A DNA stretch of 64,000 bases from positions 806,001 through 870,000 of the forward strand of contig CM074695.1 in the NCBI GenBank assembly GCA_037367355.1, written 5' to 3'. The stretch comes from Neoscytalidium dimidiatum. Lineage: Eukaryota > Ascomycota > Dothideomycetes > Botryosphaeriales > Botryosphaeriaceae. Of the stretch, positions 1 to 11,717 are shown piece after piece. Numbering within the stretch: the first letter of the stretch is position 1; every line of letters starts with the position of its first letter. The translations under genes and the position numbers were made by a program. Below the pieces are notes generated by a model. The model made no database searches. It was given only the letters and a program-made list of their open reading frames with translations, and had not been told where the DNA came from.

Positions 1-1115
1 CCCCGTAATATGTTGCCGGCCCAACGGACCCCCTCCCCCCGCGCAAACTCAATCAGCCTCTCCTCCCTATAGCACCCTCATCCCATGGCAAAGCGTCCAA
101 GTGCGGTTGCTGTCCCTGCTTTGATTGATGTGGCTACTAGATATGCCATTGGCGCGATAGTGGCGTTCAGAACAGATAATTGCTCTCTTCTTCCTACCCA
201 GAAGCATGCATGCGGCCAACCGCACTCGTAAGCGCCAAACTTTAACATGTGGGCCTCAAAGTTGGCGAGGCTATATCGGGCTCGGCAAGCTCTGCCAAAG
301 GCCAATGCATCACATGCGAGAGCAATCTTTAGGCGCTTCAATATTCTGTTACATTTTGTCTCGACAGGTTGATCTACAGGGAGTGGTTTTATCTTATGTC
401 TCAATTTGCATTTCAAGGAGAAGTGGTTGAGGGAGAAAAGGAGAAGTTGGAAAAGCACACAAGCATCCAAAGCAAAGGAGGAAAAAAGAAAAAGGAGAAG
501 CCCGTCCCATCAGTCCCCTGAGGCCAAGCAACCGCCCACACCCTTTGCACACCACCTGCGCCCCCCCTTTCCAGGTTCCCGCCTTACCATCCACCAAAAC
601 CCCCTACCCCCGCTAACGCTATGCCGCAAAGTTTTGGGAAATGACATCCGAGAAGAGAGACCAAGCCAGAAAGATTTCCGCAGAGAAAACCATTTGACAA
701 GAAAGAGAGAGAGAGAGAGAGCAAAAGGCTCGCGAGATATAGAAAAAGACGTGGTTAAGAAGCCCGAAAAAAGCAATCAACTCGATGACGGCCGAACGTC
801 AGACGCCATGCAAAATGACCCTATGTCCGCTTTGTATCCGCCATCCATACTTTTTGTTCGAAGGAAGCTTCCGAAACACCATTCCGAGAGATTATATCTC
901 GTTCTATGCCTTGTGCCAACCTGCCGCCATGCTCCCTTGCACGCAACCGGGTGCCGATTCCGAACTTCCAGGAGGATCCGCATAAATCGAAAAACAAGAT
1001 GCCCATCCCACGCCATCGCTAGTCGTTGCTGCCACCCGAATACTTATTTCCCGAAATAAATTATCGATCCGATGTGCGAGAAAGAAACGCAACGACTTTT
1101 GTAGAAGCTAGCTTT
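1..1115. other. Non-coding left flank
   Basis: No convincing gene. Open frames here, including a 217-codon one on the plus strand, are low-complexity, Lys/Arg-rich and lack any recognisable domain. The right part is probably the 3' UTR of the Nrp1-like gene on the minus strand. A (GA)n microsatellite lies inside. Confidence 0.5.
704..721. repeat. (GA)9 microsatellite
   Basis: Perfect GA dinucleotide run read directly in the sequence, in a purine-rich stretch downstream of the Nrp1-like gene. Confidence 0.9.
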
Positions 1116-3206
1116 CTAAGCGGGAGACTTGTTGGCCGGAGCTCCAACGCTGCGGCGAGAGTCATCACCAACCGAAAGCTGGCCAAAGCTGGGGGTCAGG
1201 AACGAAAACGGATCGTTCTGACCGTCCGGCACGCTGCCATTAGAAAAACCCGCACCAGCCGAGGCCGGAGCCTGGCCGGCTGACGAGAAAGCCGCCTCAG
1301 CCGCACGGCTGTCGAATGGAGAAGCATGCATGCCGCCATTAGGTGCATACTGCGTGCCCATGGGAGGGTAAGGACTGGCCGCGCCGATGCCCGATGGAAG
1401 AGCATATGTAGATGGCGGTCCGCCAAACTGCTGACCAGGGAAGCCGGCACCAGAACCGAAACCACCAGCGGCACCGAAGGGACCAGCACCAGGCGTTCCA
1501 GCCATCGAAGGTGGTCCCATGCCATAGCTAGAAGGAGTATCCATGGGCGAAGGGAATGCCGTGTCGGCGACGACGGCAGCACCGGCACGGCTGGCACCGC
1601 AGCGAAGGCAGCTGACGTTCTTGGCGAAGTTGTGGTAGCCGCATCCCTCAGAGCCGCACTTCCAGTCACCAGCACGGAAAGGAACGATGCCACCGCTGTT
1701 ACCGCCGCGCATGTGGCCAGGCATACCATGGCCGTGGCCCATGTGGTGGGGCGGACCCATCATGCCGGGGTGGCCATAGCCATACGGGTAACCACCCATT
1801 GGATCGCCAGCGGGGCCGCCAGACATCGCAGGGAATGAGCAACGGAAGCAGGCGGTACGACGCTGGAAGTTGGAGAATCCACAAGACGGGCAGGTCCAGT
1901 CACCGGGGCGCGGGCGATTCTTGCTGGGAGGGAAGGGGGTGAGGATTTCGGCGGCGCGGTCGAGGACACGGCTGGACGAGGGCGAGACCTCAATGGCCTT
2001 TTCGTTCAAGGCGCGACCATTCATACACAGACTCTCAGCAGCCTGGTGCCATCGTTAGCAAAACATTGAGGATGTGTTAATGGAAAGGTGGTATGATGCA
2101 TCAAGAGGTTTCGGTCGCAGTTTCATTGAAAGATGGCAGCAGACGTAGTTTACTTACTTCTTCATGGGAAGAGAAAATTGCAAAGCCAGTGCCCGTCGGC
2201 TTGTGCTGGTCCGGCGTACGGAGCGTCCAGAAGGCAATGGGCCTGCCACCGAACTGCGTGAACCAGCTTTCCAGCTCGGACTGCGTCGTGTCGTGTGGAA
2301 GGCCGCTCATGTGGAGGACCTTGCTGCGCTCCGACAGGAAGGCGCGAACATCTGCCCTGGCATCCATCGGGCGAGTGAGAACGTCGGGGTGTTCGTGAGG
2401 AGGTTGTGACTTGCGAATAAGGCCCCTAAGAACGCGAGCAAGGGTGACCGCCTCTTCCATCGCCCGCCTGGGCGACGCGGGGGCCAGTGCTTGAAGGTGG
2501 AAAGGGAGGTTGTGCTTAATAGGAGCGGAAGATTGGACCGGCTCGACCTCAAGGGCGGCGCAGATGTTGGACAGAGCGCTCGAGCCGAAGGGCAGCGACT
2601 CCGGGTGGTGTGCTTGCCAACGTTGATATTCCGTGCGCAGGTCGAAGGTCCTCGAGTGTTGGAGGTAGGGCGGCAGCACAACAGCCTTGTCCCGAGCCTC
2701 GCGCGGCAGCTGCACACGAAGATCCCACGAGTCGAGTGTGACGAAGGCGAATTCGAGGTTCTTAGAGAGGAGGTGCTCGTTGGCGAACTGGTCGAAGCGG
2801 TTGATTGCGTCACGGAATGAACCGGAGTTACGGACGTGCTCCCAGGTGAGAGTAGTCAAGGACGCTGTTGCAGGCAAGGCGGTCAACGGGGCTGGCGGTG
2901 ATGGTGGGGTGGTGGTGCATGGAAGACTCACTGCAAAGAGGGGTGATGGGCGTGTTCACCGGCTTGACGAGCACGCTCTCGCGGTGCAGCTTCACGCAGC
3001 GGGTGTCAGCTAAAAATTTGCCCAGGTCAATGGGGACGCCAGGAGCACACCTCTTCGCAGGACTTCGCATCCAGCAGGATCCATCCCAGCTCAATGACCT
3101 CGGCGGAGTCCTTAGTCACGTACACGCCATGCTCGTCACACGTCGTAGCTACGTGAATGACAACGTAGCGGTCCAGATTGCTCCCCTGAGGCGGATTGGC
3201 AGCCAT
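1116..3206 (-). CDS. NRP1: Nrp1-like RNA-binding protein (pseudo-exonuclease, RRM, two RanBP2 zinc fingers)
   Basis: Four exons in transcription order: 3206-3051, 2989-2932, 2864-2158, 2042-1116; 615 aa; all joins keep frame. The start is the ATG at 3206; the in-frame codon 12 nt upstream is GTG. Residues 14 to about 245 form a DEDDh/ERI-1-like exonuclease fold. An RRM follows (about 262-345, split by the last intron), then two RanBP2-type zinc fingers beginning with GDW at about 355 and 433, separated by a Gly/Met/His-rich linker. The C-terminus is Gly/Pro/Ser-rich and disordered. The layout matches yeast Nrp1, an RNA-binding protein found in stress granules (family knowledge). The D-x-E catalytic motif is replaced by H18-V-A20, so nuclease activity is unlikely. 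The first acceptor (gtgaag/CTG) was chosen because it alone restores the family sequence. Confidence 0.85.
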
Positions 3207-5207
3207 GGTTTCGTCCACGCGGGTCCCGGGGCAGCGGATGAGGTTGCAATGGGAAGCAATGGAGGCACGAGGTGAGGAAGGACGGGCGGTCGGCGACTGC
3301 TGCCGGGTTGCGGCGGAAAGGAGTCAAAAAAGCCCAGCGCAGGAATCAATGAGCGTTGACGGCACCGGAGCCGGGGAGAGGGTTGGATCGTCGCGAGACA
3401 CAGGCTCCACGCAGACGGCCAGGTGGCGGCGTTGAGAGCACAGAGATGGCAGAGTGGCGGCCCTGAGGTGAGAGAAGTGGTGCAAAGCAAGCAGCGGAGA
3501 GATGAAAGAGATGGCCTCTGCGGCGGTTGACAGGATAGCCTAGCGCCTAACGGCCCTTGCCATCAGCGCAGCAGCAGATGCACCCGCCCACTATTTTTCC
3601 CAGCTGCAGCAGCTCTATATACAGCCCTGCTCCCGCCACTGCTGCTGCTGCTCCTGCTCTGCTGGTCCGCACTGTCGCCCAGCGCGCATGCCGCGGAGGC
3701 AGCCTTTGCCAGTCGCCCGCACCCGCTGCTTCGTCGTCGTCATGGCATGGCCGGCGGCTGGCCGTATCGAGCGGATGCACGAGGAGCCCGCGTGGCTCTG
3801 GCTTCGGTTGCACACGCCGCGAGGACACATGCCTGCCCCCGACGCCTGGGCTGCCCTCACCATACTTTGCGCCAAACGTCCAACAGCACCCACCGGGCCT
3901 CGAGTCCGCGCCGCGACAAGACGCCCGTAGGCCTCATGGGCGCCAGGCCCAGCGCAGGGAACGCCGCCGCGCGCCGCTGGGGTAGCGGCGGCCATGCACC
4001 GCAGCACATGCACACTCTGAGCGACGTCGTACGGGAGGGATCTGCCTGGGGGAACATGTCCAACGTGATCCAGCACGTTGAGCACTGGGCGGCGCTCCTG
4101 TTGGTTCGTTCGCCCAGCTAGCGCTCAGCGCAGGCGGCGGGAAATGCGGGCGGCTGGCAACGTTCCGCTGAGCCTTCCATGCACCGCTGCTCAGAATAGA
4201 ATCACTCCACGGCCTGCCGCTTGGGATTGCCCATGTCCCATGTCGACGCATGGCAGCCATGGCGAGGGAGCGGCCGCGGGGCGAGACTGGCGCGTGTTTG
4301 CGACGATCATGGACTGTGTTTCTGACACACTGACGCCCGCTGCCGTGGACAGTGGACGGAGCGCCGCCGCGGCTGAGGATTAATTAATCAATCACATTGA
4401 CTGCGCAAGGCTGACCAGCTGAACCCAAATTGAGCGATCCGTCAAGGGAAGCAGAGTTGCAGCGTGGAGCAGCCGGGCGGCCAAAAGCGCCCGCGCAGAG
4501 TCAGGGCATGCGCTGCCCGCACCGCCCATGCGTTTGTTTCAGCTTTGCTGTGGCAATATCAAGTGAAGCGACCACCCACACTTCCACGTACGGCGCGGGA
4601 GATGGCGACGCGCGCGCAATCAGCGATCATCTTGGAGGCCAGCGAAACACGGACACTTGGCGTGCAACTCTCGCGCGGATTGGAGATCGCCTCCGCAGCC
4701 GCGCTGGCGCTGGCCGGCGCGCCAACAAATTCGATCTGCGGCGCAGGGGACGTAGCGACTACTTACATGAAGCCGCAGCCCCGGCAGAGCGCGACGGTTT
4801 CAGTTGAAGTCTAATTCATCATCGTCATTACCGTTGCCGTTGCGCGCGCGCGGGCTTGTTTACAATACGACGGCGAGAAACAGGACCAGGAAAGGACCGC
4901 GCCCGAGCTCCATCTCCCGCCGCGCCCGCTGCCCGCTGCCCGCTGCCCTGCCCGCTGCCGCCTGACCCTGCGTCAGCATACCTCCGCTCCAGGTCCACTG
5001 GCTAGCTCGCTGTCCGAGGCGCCGACGCCCCCGCGTGAAATGGACCCCTCGGACCGCGCTTTCAGTAAGCCCAGGCACGTTACCCTCGCGCTTTAAGACC
5101 GCCTCACTGCCTCGCTGCCTCGTCCTGCTGCGCCATAACCCGCAGATATATTGTTGTGTGCGCGCATCTGACGCTGACCCTGCTCCCCCAGCCTCACCCG
5201 CCGCGCC
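3207..5207. promoter_or_regulatory. Divergent intergenic region between the Nrp1-like and F-box genes
   Basis: Two kilobases of GC-rich DNA with starts pointing outwards on both sides, so it should hold both promoters. The many short open frames are Ala/Arg/Pro-rich in several overlapping frames, as expected by chance in GC-rich sequence. No domain, intron pattern or RNA gene was recognised. Confidence 0.5.
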
Positions 5208-6969
5208 ATGGGTTTCTTGAAGCACCTCCGCTCCCGGAGCAATCTCAAGGACAAGTCCAAGCACCATGGCCACGGCCACGGCCCTCAAGCCCACGTCTAC
5301 ACCTCCCACCACCACCCGCCGCCGCTGCAGTACCGCGGCCGCGACTGCACCGAGCAGCTCCCCGACAAGGTCCTGCGCCGCATCTTCGAATTCGTATGCC
5401 CGCACACCACCGACGACAGCTATGAGACGAGCGAGAGGAGCATGATTGGAGATGGCTGCATGCTGTGCGATTTGCGCGATCTGGCCAGCTGCGCCCAGGT
5501 GCGCCGCCGCTGGTATGGCGTCGCGCAGGGCTTGCTGTAAGTCTCGCACCTGCATCACTGGCTACGCCCCGCCCTGACGAACATGCAGGTACAAATGCGT
5601 GCGCATCGATGCCGTTCACTACTGCGAGCTCGAGGAGATCCTTGCCCAGAACCGCCGCCGCAAGTCGCGTCACGAAACAACCGATGTCCCGACCGCGCGT
5701 CTGCAGCTCTTCGCCCGCACTGTCCGCGCGAATCAATACCTCGCCGAGACCGTCGAATTGCTCAAGCTTCCGTACATGACCCGAGAGACTTCCAAGGCCG
5801 ACCTCGCTAGGACAGTATCTGTCCTCCCCAACCTGCGCTATGTCGACCTCCCCGATGGCTTCTTCTCCGGCGATCCCGGGAGCCACACTCTCCGTCAGGA
5901 GCTGCAGGCCCGGTGCTCCAATATCCGGAAGATGAAGTACGATGCCGGCTCGGAGCAACTCTTCGAGATGTTGTTGCAAGGGTACTGGCAGCGGATCCAA
6001 GTTTTGGAGCTCAACCGGCTCAGGGTCGAGCCCGTGACTTTGCGCCGTATCATCGCTTGTCTGCCCAGCCTCACCGAGCTGAAGATCACGGAGTCCCCCT
6101 GGCTGAATGATACGCTGTTCGAGAGTGCCCCCAACGTCGTTGAATTCCCTGCCTTGGAACGTCTGATGCTCGAGGAAATGCCCGGGATAACTGCGACAGG
6201 CCTGTGCACATACCTCAGTCACCGCGAGAATTCGACCAGGCTGGCTTATTTGTCACTTAGCACAACGGGCGTGACTGTCGATGAGCTTCATACAGTCCTT
6301 ACTGCTGCCCCCTATCTGAAGGAGTTGGCCATCTCCGCTACTGTGTCGACGTCACTGCCAATGCAGGCCCGACCGCCGTTGAGGTCAATGATGCTCCGCA
6401 CGCTGTACTTTGAGATTACGTCCGCTTCCAATGCTTTCCAGGGGTTACAGCCGCCGCACTCGTCATATTATGCTTATCTAATCACCTCTCTTCTTACCAA
6501 TTCCCTCCCTAATCTCAAGGATCTGTATGTCCGGGACCAGGATTTTGCGGAAACGCTCACGCTGGCCCCACCGATGCCCTCCTTCGCCACTGATGGTGGA
6601 TCCAGTGCCAGGGGTCTAACGCAACCTTTGAACATCTACACTAAGGGCCTTGACGAGCTTGATTGGATATTTTCCACATTCAAGCCTCCCGAGGAGCCCG
6701 GTAGAAGGGGAAGTTTCAGCGGTGGACGGCCCCTATCCGCTTATGATGCTTCCAGGGGATTGGGCCCGCAGTGGGGCGGCGATAATCGTAAGAGTGTTGT
6801 TGTTGGCAACGGATTTGGTGGGTTCTTGGCTGTTCCGGCAGAGATGCCTGAGAGACCGAAAAGCGCGGGCAGCTGGACCAAAGGCAATTCTGGAGGTCAC
6901 TTCAAAGGCCACAACAGAGCAGACAGCTACAATTTCAAACGAGCGAGCCGGGCGGATTTGTGGCGGTAG
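5208..6969 (+). CDS. F-box / leucine-rich-repeat-like protein
   Basis: Two exons, 5208-5536 and 5589-6969; 569 aa. The intron is 52 nt with gtaagt donor and gcag acceptor. The N-terminus is basic and His-rich (HGHGHG near residue 22). An F-box-like helical segment follows (motif LPDKVLRRIFEFV near residue 48, ending around 'RRRWYGVAQGLLY'), interrupted by an acidic Cys-containing loop. The rest consists of irregular leucine-rich repeats, such as 'LPSLTELKITESPW' and 'APYLKELAIS'. The C-terminal about 100 residues are Gly/Ser-rich. F-box proteins recruit substrates to SCF (Skp1-cullin) ubiquitin ligases. Fungi carry many diverged copies, so no substrate can be named. The start has a good context (gccATGGG). 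Confidence 0.8.
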
Positions 6970-7545
6970 ACGATTCAAAGTTGCATCATGCCGGAACCGT
7001 ATGCGTGTGGGAACAAAAGTTAGAAGATGCGGGATTAGGAATGGGATTGGTTTGGTCCTGAATATCTGATTGCTTCGGCGCTGGAAGCTGGAGGCTGGGT
7101 CACAACTGCATACGCACCCAACTGGCGTTCGGAGGATACCCACAATCAGGCTGTAACTATTAGCACAATGTTCTTTTTTTTCTTCAAGTCACATGGATTT
7201 GTCTTTGATTGAAACCGAATTGTAAGGTTCATGTTGGTGTATGCGTCTGCTATGAAGCATGACTGAGCCTTTGAACGACGGGATGGGAGCCACGCCTCAC
7301 GGGATAAGGCTGACCGGGAGAAGCTCGGGGCTGTTTCCGCGCCTGAGGTGTCAACGCCGCGGCCGGAGAGCTAGCTGTCCTGTCATCCTGGTGGCTTGTC
7401 GCGACAGACTTCCACCCCATATCTATGCTCACCCTCGAGTCCCGACTGCGGCGATGATAGCACGAAGCCTCGCCCGATCATCCGAGTGATTCTCCGCACT
7501 CCCTATGCCTCCGCTAGCCGCGTGTCCCTTTATCGCATTTCGACA
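6970..7545. other. Intergenic region upstream of VPS54
   Basis: Contains the 3' end of the F-box transcript and the VPS54 promoter/leader. No further gene or structured element was seen. A frame open upstream of the VPS54 ATG begins only with TTG and was not used as a start. Confidence 0.5.
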
Positions 7546-10500
7546 ATGCCATCGCGGCCTACCTCCCCTCGGAGGTCCACCGAGAGCTCCGAATCGCCCT
7601 CGTCGCTGTTCTCCAACCGCCTCCAATTTCCTTTCCCCCAACAGGACTGGAATCGGAGGCCAAGCTCTAGCCAGAGCGCACGCTACCAGTCCACCCGTCG
7701 CGGCTCGACCGCGAGCTCAGTGCATTCAATCGGGGGTACCTTGGACACCTCGTCGCATCGACACATTGGCCCAGTGACCGAGACTGGCCACAATGGTGAA
7801 GCTCATCACACAGCCTTGTATCGAAAGCTTTGAACTTATGCGATGGCAGCCATCTCCACCCTCCTGCAGCCCCCCATCGTCCGCACAGGGCTACTTCCGT
7901 ACACGTCTGCGCCCTCCGCCGTCAAGACCCCTTCGACAAGAGATATCCCGCCTGTTACGCTGACGAACATACCTCACGTTGAACCTTCTGCATTCAAGCA
8001 GTACCTCTCTCAGGTCGGATCTCTATACGATGCATTTCAGCGCGCAAAGGCAGACTCGGATAATGTAGCGGCGCAGCTTTTCCGCCGTGATTCTAAGAAG
8101 GACGAGTTCACAGAGATACTAGAGCGACGTTTGAGAGACCAGCAGCCAGGAAGGCGACCTTCATCTCGTCAGGAGTCCATAGCCTCGCTCTCGCCTGTAG
8201 ACTCTCCTCAGCCGCGAAGAACGTCGAGTGGGGGCGTGTCGAAGCGGAATCCCACCGCCGTCACACCGCTGTCAACAATTCCAGATGTGTACTTCCAGGA
8301 AGACTTCCACCTCGAGAACCCGCGCATATTCGATGTTGTCAGTGAACGCTCGGAAGTCGTACAGCAGCCCCAAGGTACAGACAACGCAAAGGACGCCAAT
8401 GGCTCCGTCGAGGCACCAGCACCACCAAAAAGGAAAGCGCTCGCGACCAATGCGATTCTTCAGGAAAAGCTGTCTTGGTACATGGACACCGTCGAAATTC
8501 ATTTGATTTCTTCAATATCCACTGCGTCGACATCCTTTTTTGCCGCCCTTGGATCCCTGCGCGAACTCCAGTCTCAAGCAGCCGATTCTGTGGCACGAAT
8601 TCAGGCACTCCGAGAAGATTTGCACAGGCTTGACCGCGACATGGCTATTGGTGGGTTGAAAATAGTCGGAATGAAGCGACGTAGAGAGAACCTTCGGAAG
8701 CTTAGCGAGGCTGTAGATCAACTCCGGGCAGTTGTGGACATTGTCGCTCACTGCGAGGATCTAGTTGAAGATGGAAAGCTTGACGACGCCCTGGATAGGC
8801 TGGACATGCTGGAGTTGCTTGTTTCAGGAGAGCTGGTCCTGACCGGGTCGGATGACCAGGATTGGCTACCAACATACTTACCACACAATCTCATCGATTT
8901 GCGACCGCTTAAGGCTTTGGACGGATTTCCAGAGGGTGTCATGCAGCTTCGAGCACGAATCGGCAAGGGCTTCGAGTCCAGATTCTTGGAAGCTTTGATG
9001 GGGGATTTGCGCCAGCACATCAAGAGTGTCCCCAACCGAGACACGCTTCAGCGATGGGCCTCTGCATCCCTCCGCACCAGAGGTGACAACAGGCCGCCGA
9101 CCCAGCTTCCCGCGTATCACAAAATGGAAGAAGGATTCCGCTCCAACATGCTTGCCATTCTAAACGGTTTGAGCAGGTCAAACCACACGCCCGTTGCCGC
9201 TGCCGCTTACAGAGATGCGGTTACACGGGAAATGAAGATTCTTATACGACAGCATCTCCCAAGCTCGACTGATGACGATGCTGAATCAACAATCTCATCG
9301 TCTACGCGTGCCAGCAGCAGAACTTCGCAGCAAGAGAAATCAAGCATACTTGCACGAAATCTCCGCTCCCTTGAATGGGAAGACGCTGAACAGCTCTTTG
9401 TGAACATTTACACCAATGTAGGAGAGGCTTTGCGGAGGCTAAGCACACAGACCAAGGTTCTTTTGGACGTCTCGAGTGGAACAGCAATCTCGCCAGGAAT
9501 CAGGTCCCCCCCGAAAAGCCCCAATATCGCGAACATGGATGGCTATCTCAACAAGCCTATTCCGGATATCCCAGCACAGAACAGCCATTTACAAGAAGAG
9601 CTTATGCAATCTCTGGATATGTCCAGTTTGCTGGGACAAGCTGTGGATGCGGCTCAAAACCAGATTACCAAGATCCTTAAGGTCCGCGGCGAACAGTCTG
9701 TACGACTGCCCCTACAACGCTTCCTCCGGTATTTCCTCATCAATAGATTGTTTGCAGACGAGTGCGAGGCTGTCTCTGGACGCTCCGGTGCGGCACTCAA
9801 AGGCGTCGTAGACAGCCAGATCAAGCAGTTCGTGACAACTATGGGCCAATTGGAAAATCAAAAGCTCCGTCAAACAATGGATGCTGATAAGTGGGAAGCC
9901 AAGGATTTCGGTGAGCATGAAAACGAAGTGTTAGCAAGGATTCTTGAATCCATGAACAGCGATCCCGCTGAATGGACCAAGAGCAAGATGATTTGGGAAG
10001 ATCTCGCGTCGACTCCTCCGGACGAGGCCAAAGGGACAAATGGCGAAACCAATGGCACTGCGAAGGCCAGGAACGCAGTCATTGACGAGGAGAAATATGT
10101 TCTTGTTAACTGCGCCATGTTCGCACTGGATGGAATCGACCGTTTCGAGAACCTTATCGCTGTGATACCCAGCATCACGCCTGAAGTTGCGGTTACATTG
10201 CTGGATTACCTGCGCACATTCCAATCTCGTACTTGCCAGCTCATCCTTGGTGCTGGCGCAAAAGAAAGCGCTGGTCTAAAGAGCATTACGACGAAGCACC
10301 TCGCGCTTGCTTCACAAGCGCTCAACTTCATTATTGCCCTTATCCCATATCTAAGGGAGTTCATCCGTCGCCATTCCTCCAATGCTTCCCTCGCCGAGTT
10401 TGATAAGATGAGGCGCCTATATCAAGATCAGCAAACCAATATCCACGACAAACTCGTTGAGATAATGTCACAGCGGCTGCATATCCATGTAAACGCCATG

Positions 10501-10930
10501 AAGAAGATAGACTTCGATGCCGCTGCGGAACAGCAGGTCAGCCCACATATGGAAACGTTGACCAAGGAAACGAATACATTCCATCGCACATTGAGCAGGC
10601 ATCTGCCGGAACCTTCGGTTCGATCGATCATCACGCCTGTCTTTGCCAGCTACAAGGAGCAGTGGGGTAAGGCTTTCAGGGAAACGCTGGTTCGGACAGG
10701 CGCTGGCAAAGCAAGGTAAGCTCTACTGCGCACATACACGAATACTCAGATGTTGATGCAGCGATAGGTTATTACGTGACGCTGAGCTATTTGAAAGTAA
10801 GCTCAACAAGATTGACGGCTTTGCCGACATTGGCACGTATGTCACAGATATCGTCAAAGAGAAGGTGGTTGAGGCCGGTGCTACGACCGAGAGCACATCG
10901 AGCCGCTCAAGCGCTGAGGCAGGCCAATAA
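7546..10930 (+). CDS. VPS54: Vps54, GARP tethering complex subunit
   Basis: Three exons, 7546-7795, 7850-10715 and 10762-10930; 1094 aa, all joins in frame. The first intron restores 'NAISTLLQPPIVRTGLLP'; the second leads into the C-terminal 'SDRLLRDAELFESKLNKI'. The N-terminus is Ser/Arg-rich and disordered. A conserved Vps54 N-terminal region follows, with 'YFQEDFHLENPRIFDVVSE' and the coiled-coil segment 'ILQEKLSWYMDTVE...LREDLHRLDRDMAIGG'. The C-terminal helical-rod domain ends in 'SIITPVFASYKEQWGKAF'. GARP (Vps51-54) tethers endosome-derived vesicles at the trans-Golgi with Rab and SNARE partners. The start is the first ATG in frame (cgacaATGCC). Length is slightly above yeast Vps54 because of the disordered N-terminus. 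Confidence 0.93.
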
Positions 10931-11717
10931 TGTTTCTTTATACCCTTCCCCTTCTCCCGTCCATGGCCGCGCAATCAAAACCAAACTTGTTATTTTTCCA
11001 TTCTGCGTGCCTTTGTATACTATGTAATTTTTGCTACGGTCTCCAAAGAGAGCGGCTTACTGCATTGGCGAAGGCGTTTGGGTGGACCGCGGGTGGAGAT
11101 TTTCCTGCCCGACCTCAGATACAGGAACCTGGAGCGGGTTTTGGATACCAAATATCAATCAACGAATGTCTTCAGCTCCAAGCCACGGCGAGTCGCTGAT
11201 TACCCACCGCTCAATGTGTTACTTTGCTTGCATTGTTCTCGCTCACATTGTTCGGACAGAGTTTCGCGCGGCCGCGACTGCGCAAGTAGGCATTGAACTA
11301 TCATGCTCAACACCACAGAATTGTTTCAACCCTGCCATCCTCTATACAGCACCATTGCTTGACTCTGCAGTATACCAAGATCTTTTTTTTTTTTTTCATC
11401 TTGCTCCCGAAGCACACTGTGCAAATATATTCTCACGGAGCTGCTCCATCTCTCACTTTGGTTCGCGAGCACTTCACTCTGGGTTTATTCACCAAAACAC
11501 CATTCACCCCCAGCCTCCTCATTTTTCGTTTTGCTGGTCTTCACAGACACACAGCGCCTCTTTTCTACCTGCTCTTCTTCTTTACGCTCCTCTTCTTTTC
11601 TCAACATCCTCTTTCTTTCGCTCAACCACACCCGCAGTCGAATTCGTGTTGCGCGCTCCACCTGACACAAACACCTCCAATTTTCGACACTAATCATTTC
11701 CCGCTACGCAATCCGCC
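10931..11717. promoter_or_regulatory. Pyrimidine-rich promoter/leader of the following gene
   Basis: No gene recognised. From about 11380 to 11700 the plus strand is strongly CT-rich, with a 14-T run at 11383-11396. Such tracts are common in fungal core promoters and leaders, so this probably serves the gene starting at 11718. Confidence 0.5.

Noticed and set aside
406..1059. 217-codon plus-strand open frame at the left end
   Set aside because: Low-complexity Lys/Arg/Glu start, GA microsatellite inside, no domain or family feature, other frames equally open nearby.
3010..3013. Use of the tttttag site as the first acceptor of the Nrp1-like gene
   Set aside because: It breaks the reading frame; the later gtgaag acceptor restores the conserved L-H-R-E-S-V-L-V-K-P segment.
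5245..6222. 325-codon minus-strand frame over the F-box gene
   Set aside because: Antisense shadow; the plus strand gives a spliced protein with an F-box and LRR-like repeats.
7396..7545. Extension of VPS54 upstream to 7396
   Set aside because: The upstream frame begins only with TTG; the first ATG (7546) matches the expected N-terminus.
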